A stretch of DNA of 64,000 bases, taken from contig JBFXGJ010000008.1 in the NCBI GenBank assembly GCA_050178135.1, positions 1-64,000 of the forward strand, written 5' to 3'. Numbering within the stretch: position 1 is the stretch's first letter; the number at the start of each line of letters is the position of its first letter. Made by a program: the position numbers and the translations under genes. This stretch comes from UBA288 sp050178135 (GTDB lineage Archaea > Halobacteriota > Methanomicrobia > Methanomicrobiales > Methanospirillaceae). Below, piece by piece: positions 52,090 through 60,613 of this stretch. The notes beneath the pieces were generated by a model. That model was not told where the DNA came from, searched no databases, and saw nothing but the letters and a program-made list of their open reading frames with translations.

Positions 52090-53241
52090 ATGCCGAACGT
52101 CGTCGTCTACTACACCGAGAACTGCCCGTACTGTCGCATGGTCAAGGCCTTCCTCGACCAGCGGAAGGTCCCGTACCGAGCGGTCAACGTCGGTACCGAC
52201 CGCCAGGCCGCCCGCGAGATGATCGAGCGCTCCCAGCAGTACGGCGTCCCGGTCACCACGGTCGACGACGAGGTGATCGTCGGTTACGATGCGCAACGGC
52301 TGGGGGAGATCTTTGGCGAGGAGCAATCGGACACCTCGCTCGACGTCCTGATCGTGGGAGCCGGACCGGCGGGATTGACGGCCGGCGTCTACTGCTCGCG
52401 AAAGGGCCTGAAGACGCTCCTCGTCACGACCACGATCGGAGGCCAGGCCCTCGAGTCCTGGGCGATCGAGAACTACATGGGCTTCCGGATGATCAAGGGC
52501 GACGAGCTGATGCACCGGTTCGAGGAGCAGGTGCGCTCGCAGAACATCCGGCTGGAGCTCGACCGGGTGACCGGCGTGACCCGCGAGGACGGCCGGTTCC
52601 GGGTCACCACCGAGGGCGGGAAGGCCTTCAAGGCGACGTCGCTGATCGTCGCCACGGGCAAGCACCCAAAGTCTCTCGGGATCGCCGACGAGCACCGCTT
52701 CCTCGGGCGAGGCCTCTCGGTCTGTGCCACCTGCGACGGGCCCCTCTTCCGCGACAAGCGCGTCGCGGTGATCGGCGGCGGCAACTCCGCCGTTCAGACG
52801 GCGAACGAGCTCGCGGGCCTCGCGGCGCACGTGGACGTGGTCGTCCGATCCGACTTCAAGGCCGACCAGGCTGACGTCAACCGCCTCGAGGAGAAGGCGA
52901 ACGTCACCATCCACCGGGGATGGGAGGTCATCGCACTCCACGGAGACGCCTTCCTCTCGGGCTTCACGATCCGCGAGCGGCGGACCAGCCAGGAGGTTCG
53001 GCTCGACGAAGACGGGGTCTTCCTCGATATCGGCTGGTTACCGAACACCGACTTCCTCGCCGGCTTCGTCGAGCTGAACGAGAGGAACGAAGTGGTCGTG
53101 GACGAGAACTGTCACACCAGCATCGACGGGTTCTACGCGGCAGGCGACGTCACGAGCATCCACTCCGACCAGATCATCATCGCCGCCGGCGAGGGAGCGA
53201 AGGCCGCCCTTGAGGCCTATGCCTGGGTCGTGTCGCACTAA
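52090..53241 (+). CDS. glutaredoxin-thioredoxin reductase fusion
   Basis: 383 residues. Residues 1-77 are a glutaredoxin/NrdH-like domain with C12-P-Y-C15 and VPVTTVDDEVIVG. Residues 83-383 are a thioredoxin reductase with FAD loop VGAGPAG, redox pair C212-A-T-C215, the second loop GGGNSAVQ and the FAD tail YAAGDVTS. The NADPH phosphate site HRRxxxR is replaced by VRSDFKA, so NADPH may not be the donor. F420H2- or NADH-linked reductases of methanogens show such a change. The fusion may shuttle electrons internally from FAD to the glutaredoxin. Confidence 0.87.
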   Translation: MPNVVVYYTENCPYCRMVKAFLDQRKVPYRAVNVGTDRQAAREMIERSQQYGVPVTTVDDEVIVGYDAQRLGEIFGEEQSDTSLDVLIVGAGPAGLTAGVYCSRKGLKTLLVTTTIGGQALESWAIENYMGFRMIKGDELMHRFEEQVRSQNIRLELDRVTGVTREDGRFRVTTEGGKAFKATSLIVATGKHPKSLGIADEHRFLGRGLSVCATCDGPLFRDKRVAVIGGGNSAVQTANELAGLAAHVDVVVRSDFKADQADVNRLEEKANVTIHRGWEVIALHGDAFLSGFTIRERRTSQEVRLDEDGVFLDIGWLPNTDFLAGFVELNERNEVVVDENCHTSIDGFYAAGDVTSIHSDQIIIAAGEGAKAALEAYAWVVSH

Positions 53242-53264
53242 AAAAGGAGGGGGGCGCTCCCCCC
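53240..53264 (-). terminator. hairpin plus T6 terminator of the SGNH-dockerin gene
   Basis: Six G (53249-53254) pair with six C (53259-53264) across a 4-nt loop. On the minus strand TCC and six T residues follow. The arrangement copies a bacterial intrinsic terminator and lies just past the SGNH-protein stop. The T-run overlaps the end of the convergent reductase gene. Confidence 0.65.
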
Positions 53265-53268
53265 GCCC

Positions 53269-55491
53269 CTACAGGGTGTTGAAGAGGGTCACCACGTCGG
53301 CAAAGTCGATCCGGCCGTTCCGGTTGAAGTCGAACGCCTCCACCGGCTCGTTCGCGGCGATCCAGTCCAACTGGTTGAAGAAGAGCACGACATCCGCGAA
53401 GTCCTTTCTTTGGTTCCCGTTCACGTCGTCGTAGAGCCCCTCGCTGCCGGTCTCTGTCGGGACGCCGACCCCGCCCGGCACCAGGACGACCGAACCGTTC
53501 GGTGTCGGCGTCGGGGTCGCGGTCGGCGTCACCGTCGCCGTCGGGGGGACCAGGGTGGCCTCGATCCGGTCCAGGTTCATACTGTCCCCGGAGAAGGCGA
53601 GGCGGAGTTCCTGCGTGCCGGCCTCCAGGCGGACCGTCGTCGTGTAGGTCTCGAAAGACGTCGTCGACCCGGTCACGGGGACCATGATGGTCCCGATCTC
53701 GGTGGTGCCCCTCAGGAGACGGACCGTCCGGGGACCGTTCCAGGCCGCGGCCCGGAGCCCGACCAGGTAGTCTCCCGTCTCCTGCACGGTCACGGTGTAC
53801 CGGGTCCACTCCGTGTCGCGGATATAGGCGAGGCCGAAGCCGCCGGGCACGGACTCGATGTCGACGTCGTCGGTTCGGTACGCCCCGCCCTGGTTGCCGG
53901 CGACGGTGTCGTGGTAGGCCACTCCCTCGCCGCCGTTATCGTAGTCCTCAGCCTCGATCAGACCGGGTACCACGAGCGTCGCGAACGGCCCGGGGGTCAG
54001 GGTCGGGGTCGGCGTGGCCGTCTTCGTCGGCGTCGGCGCGTACGGTGACGCGATCGGGAGAGCGTCGACCTGGCCCGCGAATGCAAATGCCTCGTCGCAG
54101 AACCCGTCCCCGTCACCGTCGCCGTGGGTCTCGGAGAACCCGTTCCCCGAGGGCTTCGCCCAGTAGTTGCCGCCGATGTACGGACCGCCGATGATGTTCG
54201 GCCCGGTCCGCCTCGAGACCGAGAACGAGTTGCCCGTCGAGGAGCCGACGACCTCCACGTTCTCGCCCTGGTTCATGAACCGGTTGTTGTAGGCCACGTT
54301 GCCGTGCGCGTCCGAGATCCAGATCCCGCGGGTCGCATGGCCCTGGATCCGGTTTCCGATGATGCTGACCCCGGTCACACCCCGGTAGAGCACGATCCCG
54401 GCGAAGAGGTTGTTCTCGATGGTGCAGCCCTCGATCCGGCCCAGGCCGACCCCTGGATCGATGTAGTAGACCCCGTAGGTCCAGCCCGAGATCTTCATAT
54501 TCTTCACGGTCACGTCCGGGATTCCGTTGATGAAGATCCCGGCCGATCCCGAATTCTGCCCGTTCCCGCCGAGGCGATAGCCGCGCCCGTCGATCGTCAC
54601 GCCCGGCGTCATCACCTCGATGCAGACCACGTCGTCCCGGTTCACCAGGTCGCCGGTGAGATAGTAGTTGCCGGGCGTCGTGATCACTCTCGGGCCCGAG
54701 ATCGCAAACGGGTTCTGGGTCGCGGTGGGTTTCGTCGTCACCGGGGTGCCCTTCGAGAGGTAGGGCGTGATCGCCGCGTAGAACCGGTCCGCGATCTTCT
54801 TCTCCCCCGACTCATCGGGATGGATGTACCGGGGCCCCTGGTTGTCCGACTTCCCGTCGAAGCCCGAGTAGAGGTCGACCACGATGATCCGCGAAGTCGA
54901 GGTCGAACGGGACGAAGCCCACGACGGCAGCTGGTTGTTGAACTCGATCAGGCCCGAGTTGACGTTCCGATAACTGTCGCCGGTGGGCGGCAGCTTCGCG
55001 AGGACGATCGTGATCCGGGGGTTCTTCGCCCGGAGGGTGTTCACGACACCGTTCAGGTTCGAGAAGCGGGTCGCCATCGGCGTCTGGGCAAGGACGTCGT
55101 TCGTGCCGATCAGCACGAGGGCCATGTCGGGGCTGTACCCAGAGAGCCAGGTCGAGAGCTTCCCCCCGGTGCCGACGCCGTTCAGGATCCCCCCGATCGT
55201 GTAACCCCCGTGCCCTTCGTTGTCCTTGTCGAAGCTGACCGGGAAGTTCGGCACGTTCCAGGAGCCGACGAAGTCGACGTCGTAGCCGTTCGACCGGAGC
55301 TTGTTCCAGAGCCAGTACCGGTAGGTCGGGTGCATCCCGCCGTCGTCCGTGTCGAGCATGCCCTTCGTCAGCGAGTCGCCGAGCGGGACGATCCGGGTCG
55401 TGGCGTCCACGGCCCCCACGAACAAGAACAGGAGGACGAACGCGACCAGGAGCAGCCCCAGGGGGCGCCGGATGGAGGTCCTGCAGGTCAT
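53269..55491 (-). CDS. secreted SGNH (GDSL) esterase-like protein with beta-helix, CBM6-like and dockerin
   Basis: 740 residues. The signal peptide (1-30) is followed by an SGNH domain (32-250): GDSLTKG with Ser40, GHGG (94-97), GTND with Asn131 and His224 in YIHPDESG. The Asp normally three residues before that His is Arg221. A NosD-like beta-helix (270-480) ends GPNIIGGPYIGGNYW and DGDGFCD. Then come a PT linker, a CBM6-like domain (510-650, IEAEDYDNGG), a second linker and the dockerin (about 680-740). SGNH enzymes remove acyl groups from polysaccharides or lipids; with carbohydrate-binding modules, deacetylation of a glycan is a fair guess. Confidence 0.83.
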   Translation of the reverse strand: MTCRTSIRRPLGLLLVAFVLLFLFVGAVDATTRIVPLGDSLTKGMLDTDDGGMHPTYRYWLWNKLRSNGYDVDFVGSWNVPNFPVSFDKDNEGHGGYTIGGILNGVGTGGKLSTWLSGYSPDMALVLIGTNDVLAQTPMATRFSNLNGVVNTLRAKNPRITIVLAKLPPTGDSYRNVNSGLIEFNNQLPSWASSRSTSTSRIIVVDLYSGFDGKSDNQGPRYIHPDESGEKKIADRFYAAITPYLSKGTPVTTKPTATQNPFAISGPRVITTPGNYYLTGDLVNRDDVVCIEVMTPGVTIDGRGYRLGGNGQNSGSAGIFINGIPDVTVKNMKISGWTYGVYYIDPGVGLGRIEGCTIENNLFAGIVLYRGVTGVSIIGNRIQGHATRGIWISDAHGNVAYNNRFMNQGENVEVVGSSTGNSFSVSRRTGPNIIGGPYIGGNYWAKPSGNGFSETHGDGDGDGFCDEAFAFAGQVDALPIASPYAPTPTKTATPTPTLTPGPFATLVVPGLIEAEDYDNGGEGVAYHDTVAGNQGGAYRTDDVDIESVPGGFGLAYIRDTEWTRYTVTVQETGDYLVGLRAAAWNGPRTVRLLRGTTEIGTIMVPVTGSTTSFETYTTTVRLEAGTQELRLAFSGDSMNLDRIEATLVPPTATVTPTATPTPTPNGSVVLVPGGVGVPTETGSEGLYDDVNGNQRKDFADVVLFFNQLDWIAANEPVEAFDFNRNGRIDFADVVTLFNTL

Positions 55492-55587
55492 CGCACGATC
55501 ACCACGCGTACACTCCTGCCGCCTGCCGGATAAAACCTGTGGCGCTGATCCGGCAGGCTTGTATCACGCCCCGTCACACTCACGTCC

Positions 55588-56385
55588 ATGCAGAGTCGGT
55601 TACGGGAGGCGCTCGGCCTCCGGTTCGAGCCGGTCGCCGTCCTCCTCCGGGACGAGCGGCCGGAGGGTGCTATCGGGTTCGCCCCCGGGCGGCGCGGGTG
55701 CGTGATGTGGCTCCTCGCCCAGGCGGCCCTCGGCAGGACGGCGGCCATCTCCCGCGAGACGGCCGGGTGCCCGGGAGGGCTCATCGGGCTCGGGTTCGAG
55801 ACGGCGTTCGAGGACCCGGAGCGCCACTCCTACTTCCTCAGTTGCGGGGTCGAAGGGACGGGAGCGCCCGAGCGGTTGGTCAGGGAGGCCCGGGCGATGC
55901 CCGAGTCCCCGGGAAAGGAGCACCTCCTCCACGGCGAGCGCTACTGGCGTGACCCGGCGGCGGCACGGGTCTTTCTCGACGGGCTGCCGACGCTCCCCGC
56001 CCCGCCCGCGTGGGTGGTGCTGATGCCGCTCTCGGCCGTCCCCGACGGCGAGGAGCCCGCGGTGGTCGTCTTCATCGCCGATGGCGCCGGCATCTCGGGC
56101 CTGGTCACCCTCTCCCACTACCGCCGCCCCGCAGTCGACGGGGTGATCGTCCCGCCGGGCGCCGGGTGCATGCAGTTCTTCCTCTGGCCCCTGGTCGAGG
56201 CCGAACGGGAGCACCCCCGGGCCGTGCTCGGGATGACGGACCCCTCGGCGCGGGTCGCGACGAAGAAGAGCCTTGGCACCGATGTCCTCACGTTCGCTGT
56301 CCCCTGGAGCCGCTACCGCGAGTTCGAGGAGGACGTGGCAGGCTCGTTCCTCGAGACCGCGCAGTGGCGCGAGCTGATTGGGTGA
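55588..56385 (+). CDS. DUF169 family protein
   Basis: 265 residues. EALGLRFEPVAVLLRDERPEG at the start, GRRGCVMWLLAQAALGR, and LSHYRRPAVDGVIVPPGAGC in the C-terminal half are DUF169 features, with several conserved Cys. The family is common in methanogens and anaerobes and has no proven function. A degraded piece of the same gene lies at 60528-60613. Confidence 0.85.
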   Translation: MQSRLREALGLRFEPVAVLLRDERPEGAIGFAPGRRGCVMWLLAQAALGRTAAISRETAGCPGGLIGLGFETAFEDPERHSYFLSCGVEGTGAPERLVREARAMPESPGKEHLLHGERYWRDPAAARVFLDGLPTLPAPPAWVVLMPLSAVPDGEEPAVVVFIADGAGISGLVTLSHYRRPAVDGVIVPPGAGCMQFFLWPLVEAEREHPRAVLGMTDPSARVATKKSLGTDVLTFAVPWSRYREFEEDVAGSFLETAQWRELIG

Positions 56386-56511
56386 GATGAATACACCGGG
56401 GGACTGAACCTGCATGGCGCGTCGCGGGTGGATGTGGGGGCCTCCGTATCAACGGATCCCACGCAGGAATAAATCGATAGCAATAATAGCCACCATGATA
56501 CGAGGAGGTTA

Positions 56512-58005
56512 ATGACAAGAGCCACGGCGTCTCGAAACCTCTTCCCCTCACCCACGGTGCCAGTCCTCGTCCTACTCGTCCTCGTCGCGGGATTGACCGT
56601 GCCCGTCCTGGCTTCGGGGTCCATGTACCGGTCTGATGCCGAACATACGGGTGTCTACGACGACGGCGGAACCCGTCCCAACGGCGTCCTGAAATGGACG
56701 GCGAGGACGGATGCACAGGATTCACGCGTCATCCATCAACCGTCGGTCATGGACGGCGTCGTCTACTTCGGGAGCAGCGAGATGAAGGTGTACGCTGTGT
56801 ACGCATCGAACGGGACGCGCAAGTGGGTCTCCCCGAAGCTGAACACGACGAAGATCTGGGGCTCGCCGGCGGTCGCGGACGGGCACGTGATCGTCTCGGG
56901 AGACGGCGTCTATGGCCTCGATGCAGCGACAGGGGCGGTGAAGTGGAGCCAGTTCCCCTTCCCGATCGATTCAGGCCTGTTACCTAAGAATGTCCCCAAC
57001 CCGCCGACCGTCTCGGGGAACCGTGTCTTCGTCTCCGACGGCGGCGACTACGGCAACATCGTCGCGGCCCTCTCGACCTCGGGGGAGGTCCTCTGGGTGA
57101 AAGAGACCCAGGAGTGGACCGGCTGGACGGTCCGCATGAGCGGGCTGACGCACGTCGCCGCCCACGCAGGAACCCTCTACCTCAGTTGCGGGGGAGACTA
57201 CTTCCAGGTCGATGCCGGGACGGGAGGAGGCGTCCACCTCAGGAACCGGTTCTGGGCCGCCCCCGACTTCTGGTACACCGGGGGTCCGGCATGGGTCGAC
57301 GGGGTGCTCTACCTCAAGGTCGCCAACAATACCCATTCCGGGGCGGGGGCGAAGACGGCCACCGACGGACGCCAGCTCTGGTTCAACCCGTTCCTCGGGA
57401 AGAACACCGGGAAGTTCGCCGTCTCGGATGTCGCGGTCGGCGACGGCAAAGTCTTCCTGGGGTGTGGCAACGCCTCGGTTGGCCAGGTCTGGGCCCTGAA
57501 TGCAGCCGACGGGACGACGCGGTGGAACTTCACCGTCCTGAACACACCCGTCGCGGACCGGAAGTTCGTCCTCCCGGCGTACGCGAACGGCGTGGTCTAC
57601 GCGACCGGCAGCAACCGGCTCTACGCACTCAACGCAGCGGACGGTTCGAAACGGTGGGAGTGGTCGAACGGAACACCACTCTTTTCGCCGCCGGCGATCG
57701 CGGACGGCACGGTCTTCGTCGCGGGATCGGACGGGAAGAGGGGCGCACTGTATGCGATCGGGGGGCAGGGAGGGGCGGCACCGGTGCAGCCGATCCCCGG
57801 CGGCACAGGGGACCCGCAGGACAGGGACGGCGATGGGCGGTGCGAGGACGTGAACGGTAACGGGCGTCCGGACTTCGCGGACGTGGTTCTATTCTTCAAC
57901 CAGATGACCTGGATCGGGGAGAACGAGCCCGTCGCCGCGTTCGATTTTAACGGCAACGGGCGGATCGACTTCGCGGACGTGGTGGCGCTCTTCAACGGGC
58001 TCTGA
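56512..58005 (+). CDS. secreted PQQ-type beta-propeller protein with C-terminal dockerin
   Basis: 497 residues. A signal peptide (about 1-36) precedes PQQ-like propeller repeats of the kind VVYFGSSEMKVYAVYASNGTRKW and VYGLDAATGAVKW (40-425). After a short Gly/Pro linker comes the dockerin-like module (about 438-497) with DVNGNGRPDFADVV and DFNGNGRIDFADVV. GAGGAGG sits just before the ATG. Such propellers act as protein-interaction or carbohydrate-binding platforms; no PQQ-binding residues were identified. Its last 109 nt are almost identical to those of the next gene. Confidence 0.83.
   Translation: MTRATASRNLFPSPTVPVLVLLVLVAGLTVPVLASGSMYRSDAEHTGVYDDGGTRPNGVLKWTARTDAQDSRVIHQPSVMDGVVYFGSSEMKVYAVYASNGTRKWVSPKLNTTKIWGSPAVADGHVIVSGDGVYGLDAATGAVKWSQFPFPIDSGLLPKNVPNPPTVSGNRVFVSDGGDYGNIVAALSTSGEVLWVKETQEWTGWTVRMSGLTHVAAHAGTLYLSCGGDYFQVDAGTGGGVHLRNRFWAAPDFWYTGGPAWVDGVLYLKVANNTHSGAGAKTATDGRQLWFNPFLGKNTGKFAVSDVAVGDGKVFLGCGNASVGQVWALNAADGTTRWNFTVLNTPVADRKFVLPAYANGVVYATGSNRLYALNAADGSKRWEWSNGTPLFSPPAIADGTVFVAGSDGKRGALYAIGGQGGAAPVQPIPGGTGDPQDRDGDGRCEDVNGNGRPDFADVVLFFNQMTWIGENEPVAAFDFNGNGRIDFADVVALFNGL
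57895..58003 (+). repeat. dockerin-coding repeat, copy A
   Basis: 109 nt matching 60306-60414 with one difference (G at 57934, A at 60345). The surrounding sequence is clearly diverged, so the block has been homogenised or copied recently. Confidence 0.85.
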
Positions 58006-58406
58006 ACTCGAGAACCGGCACTCTCCACTTTTTCGATTCTCCCTCCAGATTGGGTGATCGACTGGCGAGCCGGCCCGATACGACAACGCCGAACGCAGTG
58101 TCTGTCAAACGGCATGATCGGCATCTCCTGTCGAAATGTGCGGGTATTATCGACTCCGATTCAACCGGAGACCCGACCACACCGGGACAAACGATCGGAG
58201 CCCTGGTACGACGCTCCGGCAGGGACCGGCGCCGAGCCCTCGTTCGTTGACGCAACGACCCCCCTCGGGAAGAACCCGGGGCACACCGATCGGAAGCTTG
58301 ATGCGCGGATGTACTCTATCCGACAGAACGAGACCCTGTTGGACGCCGAAGCCCCGTCTCGAACCGGTATCGCATCGGCATCTCTTCCAACGCAAAGGAG
58401 TTCGTA
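58006..58406. other. 401-nt intergenic region upstream of the NHL-dockerin gene
   Basis: No supported gene. A T5 run at 58029-58033 may end the propeller gene. An open frame from GTG 58054 ends TAATG onto the next ATG, but its codon use (many CGA, low third-position G+C) is unlike neighbours. AAAGGAG at 58394-58400 is a clear ribosome-binding site for the NHL gene. Confidence 0.5.
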
Positions 58407-60416
58407 ATGACGTGTAGAAAGGACCTGCTCACCGTTATGCTGGCGATCGTACTGCTTGTCCAGGCGGTGTCGGGGACGTACGACCTCGTCGATGTGGTCG
58501 GTGTAACCGGGTCCGATCCCGGGTATCTCATGGGACCCCGGGGCGTGGTCGTCGACGGAGAGGGCACGATCTTCGTGGCCGACACCGAGAACCACCGGGT
58601 CCAGGTCTTCTCACCGGACGGCCGTCTTATCCGGTCATGGGGCTCGCAGGGGACCAGCCCGACGCAGTTCGTCCAGCCCATCCCGATCACCATCGGCCCC
58701 GACAACAACCTGTACATCGGCGACAGAGGAAACCACCGGGTCGTCGTCTATTCGAAGACCGGCACCTACGTCCGGGAGATGAAAACGACCGGGATGGACC
58801 CCTTTGGGATCGCGGTCGCCCCGGATGGAGAGATCTTCGTTGCCAGCAGCAACCAGAACCTGATCTACCTGTTCAGTCCCGGGGGGACCCTCCTGGATGC
58901 GTTCGGGGGTCCCGGACGGGAAGAGGGGAAACTGTCGGAGCCCACGGGGTGTGTCTTTGGGTCCGACGGGCTTCTTTACATCCTGGAGATCGGCACGCAG
59001 CGCGTGCAGCGGATGGACCAGTACGGCACGTTCCGCGGGACGTTCATCTCCACCCACCTCTGGAAACCGATGGGGTGCGCCTTCGACGCCGCGGGGAACT
59101 TCTACGTCGCAGACGAAGGCACGTTCATCGCGAAGTTCGGCCCCGACGGTCAGTTTATCGAGGACTGGAACGGTCGATGCGAGCAGACGATAAGTGGTGC
59201 CGCGAAGCCGACCGGGATCTCCGTCGACGGTGCCGGCAGGGTCTTTGTCACGGACGCGACCTCGGGCTGGGTCGCGATCTGGCAACGTGCAGACCTCGTC
59301 ACCCCTGCCCCCACACAGGCCCCCGGTGGCCCGGCGTACCAGTATGTCCGGACCATCGATCATGCCTCGTCCGGCTGGTACTTCGATGAGCCTTCCGACG
59401 TGACGGTCAGCGAGGCCGGGACCATCTATATCGCGAATACGGGATATGGCGAGATCGTCGCGCTCTCCAGCGACGGAAAACGGCAAAACTCATGGCTGTG
59501 CGATCAGATCGATGATCCATACGAGATAGCCCTGGACTCTTCGGGTCGCATTTACGCCCTCGGCACCTGCCCCGGTCCGAACGACCGGATCGAGCGATAC
59601 GAGGAGGACGGCACGGACCTCGGCGGCTGGGCGACGGTGTACGACCCCTCCGGCTTCACGGTCGACGGATCGGGACAGGTCTGGGTCGCCGAGCCGTACT
59701 ACCACCGGGTCTCGGTCTACGACGCCACCGGGGGTCTCATCCGCCGGTTCCAGCAGCCCGGGTCCACCGACCCGCTCATATGGAATCCCACCGCGGTCGC
59801 CATTGAGCCAGGGGGCGCGATCGTCGTGATCGACAGCGGCGACCTGGCCGACACGCGTGGCGGACCCACCCCATTCCACCGGGTGAAACGGTTCTCGGGC
59901 ACCGGTACCCCGATCACGGCCTGGAGCGCGAACGGGTCGGGCTCCGGGCTCGGGTCCCGGGCGCAGGATGTGGCCCGTGACCCACTGGGGCGGTTTGTGG
60001 TCGCAGACACCGGAAACGACCGGATCCAGGTCTTCTCCGCACAGGGGACGCTCCTTGCCCAGTGGGGGACGACGGGGAGCGGCAACGGCCAGTTCCGTGA
60101 ACCGCGTGGTGTCGGGGTCGATGCCTCGGGCCGGGTCTACGTCGCCGATACGGGGAACGACCGGGTCCAGGTCTTCGCCCCTCCGACCGTGACCGTGGTC
60201 ACGGTTCCCGGTGGGACAGGCCTGCCGACCGACACGAACCACGACGGGCTCTTTGACGATGTGAACGGGAACGAAAGAAAGGACTTTGCGGACGTTGTGC
60301 TCTACTTCAACCAGATGACCTGGATCGGGGAGAACGAGCCCGTCACCGCGTTCGATTTTAACGGCAACGGGCGGATCGACTTCGCGGACGTGGTGGCGCT
60401 CTTCAACGGGCTCTAG
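58407..60416 (+). CDS. secreted NHL-repeat propeller protein with C-terminal dockerin
   Basis: 669 residues. The signal peptide spans about 1-23. Repeats such as PRGVVVDGEGTIFVADTEN and RVYVADTGNDRVQVF mark two NHL six-bladed propellers (about 30-295 and 305-590), split by a Pro-rich linker near 298-310. The dockerin-like module (about 608-669) has DVNGNERKDFADVV and DFNGNGRIDFADVV. AAAGGAG 6 nt before the ATG fixes the start. NHL propellers bind protein, RNA or glycan. Its partner is unknown, and export makes RNA unlikely. Confidence 0.83.
   Translation: MTCRKDLLTVMLAIVLLVQAVSGTYDLVDVVGVTGSDPGYLMGPRGVVVDGEGTIFVADTENHRVQVFSPDGRLIRSWGSQGTSPTQFVQPIPITIGPDNNLYIGDRGNHRVVVYSKTGTYVREMKTTGMDPFGIAVAPDGEIFVASSNQNLIYLFSPGGTLLDAFGGPGREEGKLSEPTGCVFGSDGLLYILEIGTQRVQRMDQYGTFRGTFISTHLWKPMGCAFDAAGNFYVADEGTFIAKFGPDGQFIEDWNGRCEQTISGAAKPTGISVDGAGRVFVTDATSGWVAIWQRADLVTPAPTQAPGGPAYQYVRTIDHASSGWYFDEPSDVTVSEAGTIYIANTGYGEIVALSSDGKRQNSWLCDQIDDPYEIALDSSGRIYALGTCPGPNDRIERYEEDGTDLGGWATVYDPSGFTVDGSGQVWVAEPYYHRVSVYDATGGLIRRFQQPGSTDPLIWNPTAVAIEPGGAIVVIDSGDLADTRGGPTPFHRVKRFSGTGTPITAWSANGSGSGLGSRAQDVARDPLGRFVVADTGNDRIQVFSAQGTLLAQWGTTGSGNGQFREPRGVGVDASGRVYVADTGNDRVQVFAPPTVTVVTVPGGTGLPTDTNHDGLFDDVNGNERKDFADVVLYFNQMTWIGENEPVTAFDFNGNGRIDFADVVALFNGL
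60306..60414 (+). repeat. dockerin-coding repeat, copy B
   Basis: Partner of 57895-58003: 108 of 109 bases identical, covering the second half of the dockerin up to the first base of the stop. The two genes even share rare codons here (GAT TTT AAC). Confidence 0.85.
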
Positions 60417-60456
60417 CGGGAGCCCCCACGCTCTCTCTCTTCAGTACCCGTTGGGG

Positions 60457-60523
60457 GCCGCCACCCCGGACTTCCCGGACGTCACCCCCTTTCCCGAACC
60501 GCAGCAGTGGGCCGGCACCTCAC
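60457..60523 (-). pseudogene. remnant of TfrB-like CCG-domain gene
   Basis: This stretch aligns without gaps to 63256-63322 inside the CCG-domain gene, with about 11 differences in 67 bases. It still encodes a CCGSG-type motif on the minus strand. No open frame survives around it. Confidence 0.7.
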
Positions 60524-60527
60524 GCCC

Positions 60528-60613
60528 GGTCATCCTCGCCCATCCCCACCGCCCCGCGGTCGACGGTGTGATCGCACCGTGGGGCACTGGATGAACACAG
60601 TTCTTCCCCTGCT
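60528..60613 (+). pseudogene. remnant of DUF169 gene
   Basis: This stretch aligns to 56103-56188 in the DUF169 gene at about three quarters identity. In the same frame it reads HRPAVDGVIAP and, after a stop replacing a Cys codon, TQFF. It starts 4 nt after the CCG remnant. Confidence 0.7.

Noticed and set aside
58054..58407. 117-codon frame ending TAATG onto the NHL-dockerin ATG
   Set aside because: The overlap looks like coupling, but codon use (many CGA, low third-position G+C) and lack of any recognisable domain argue against coding. The NHL gene has its own ribosome-binding site.
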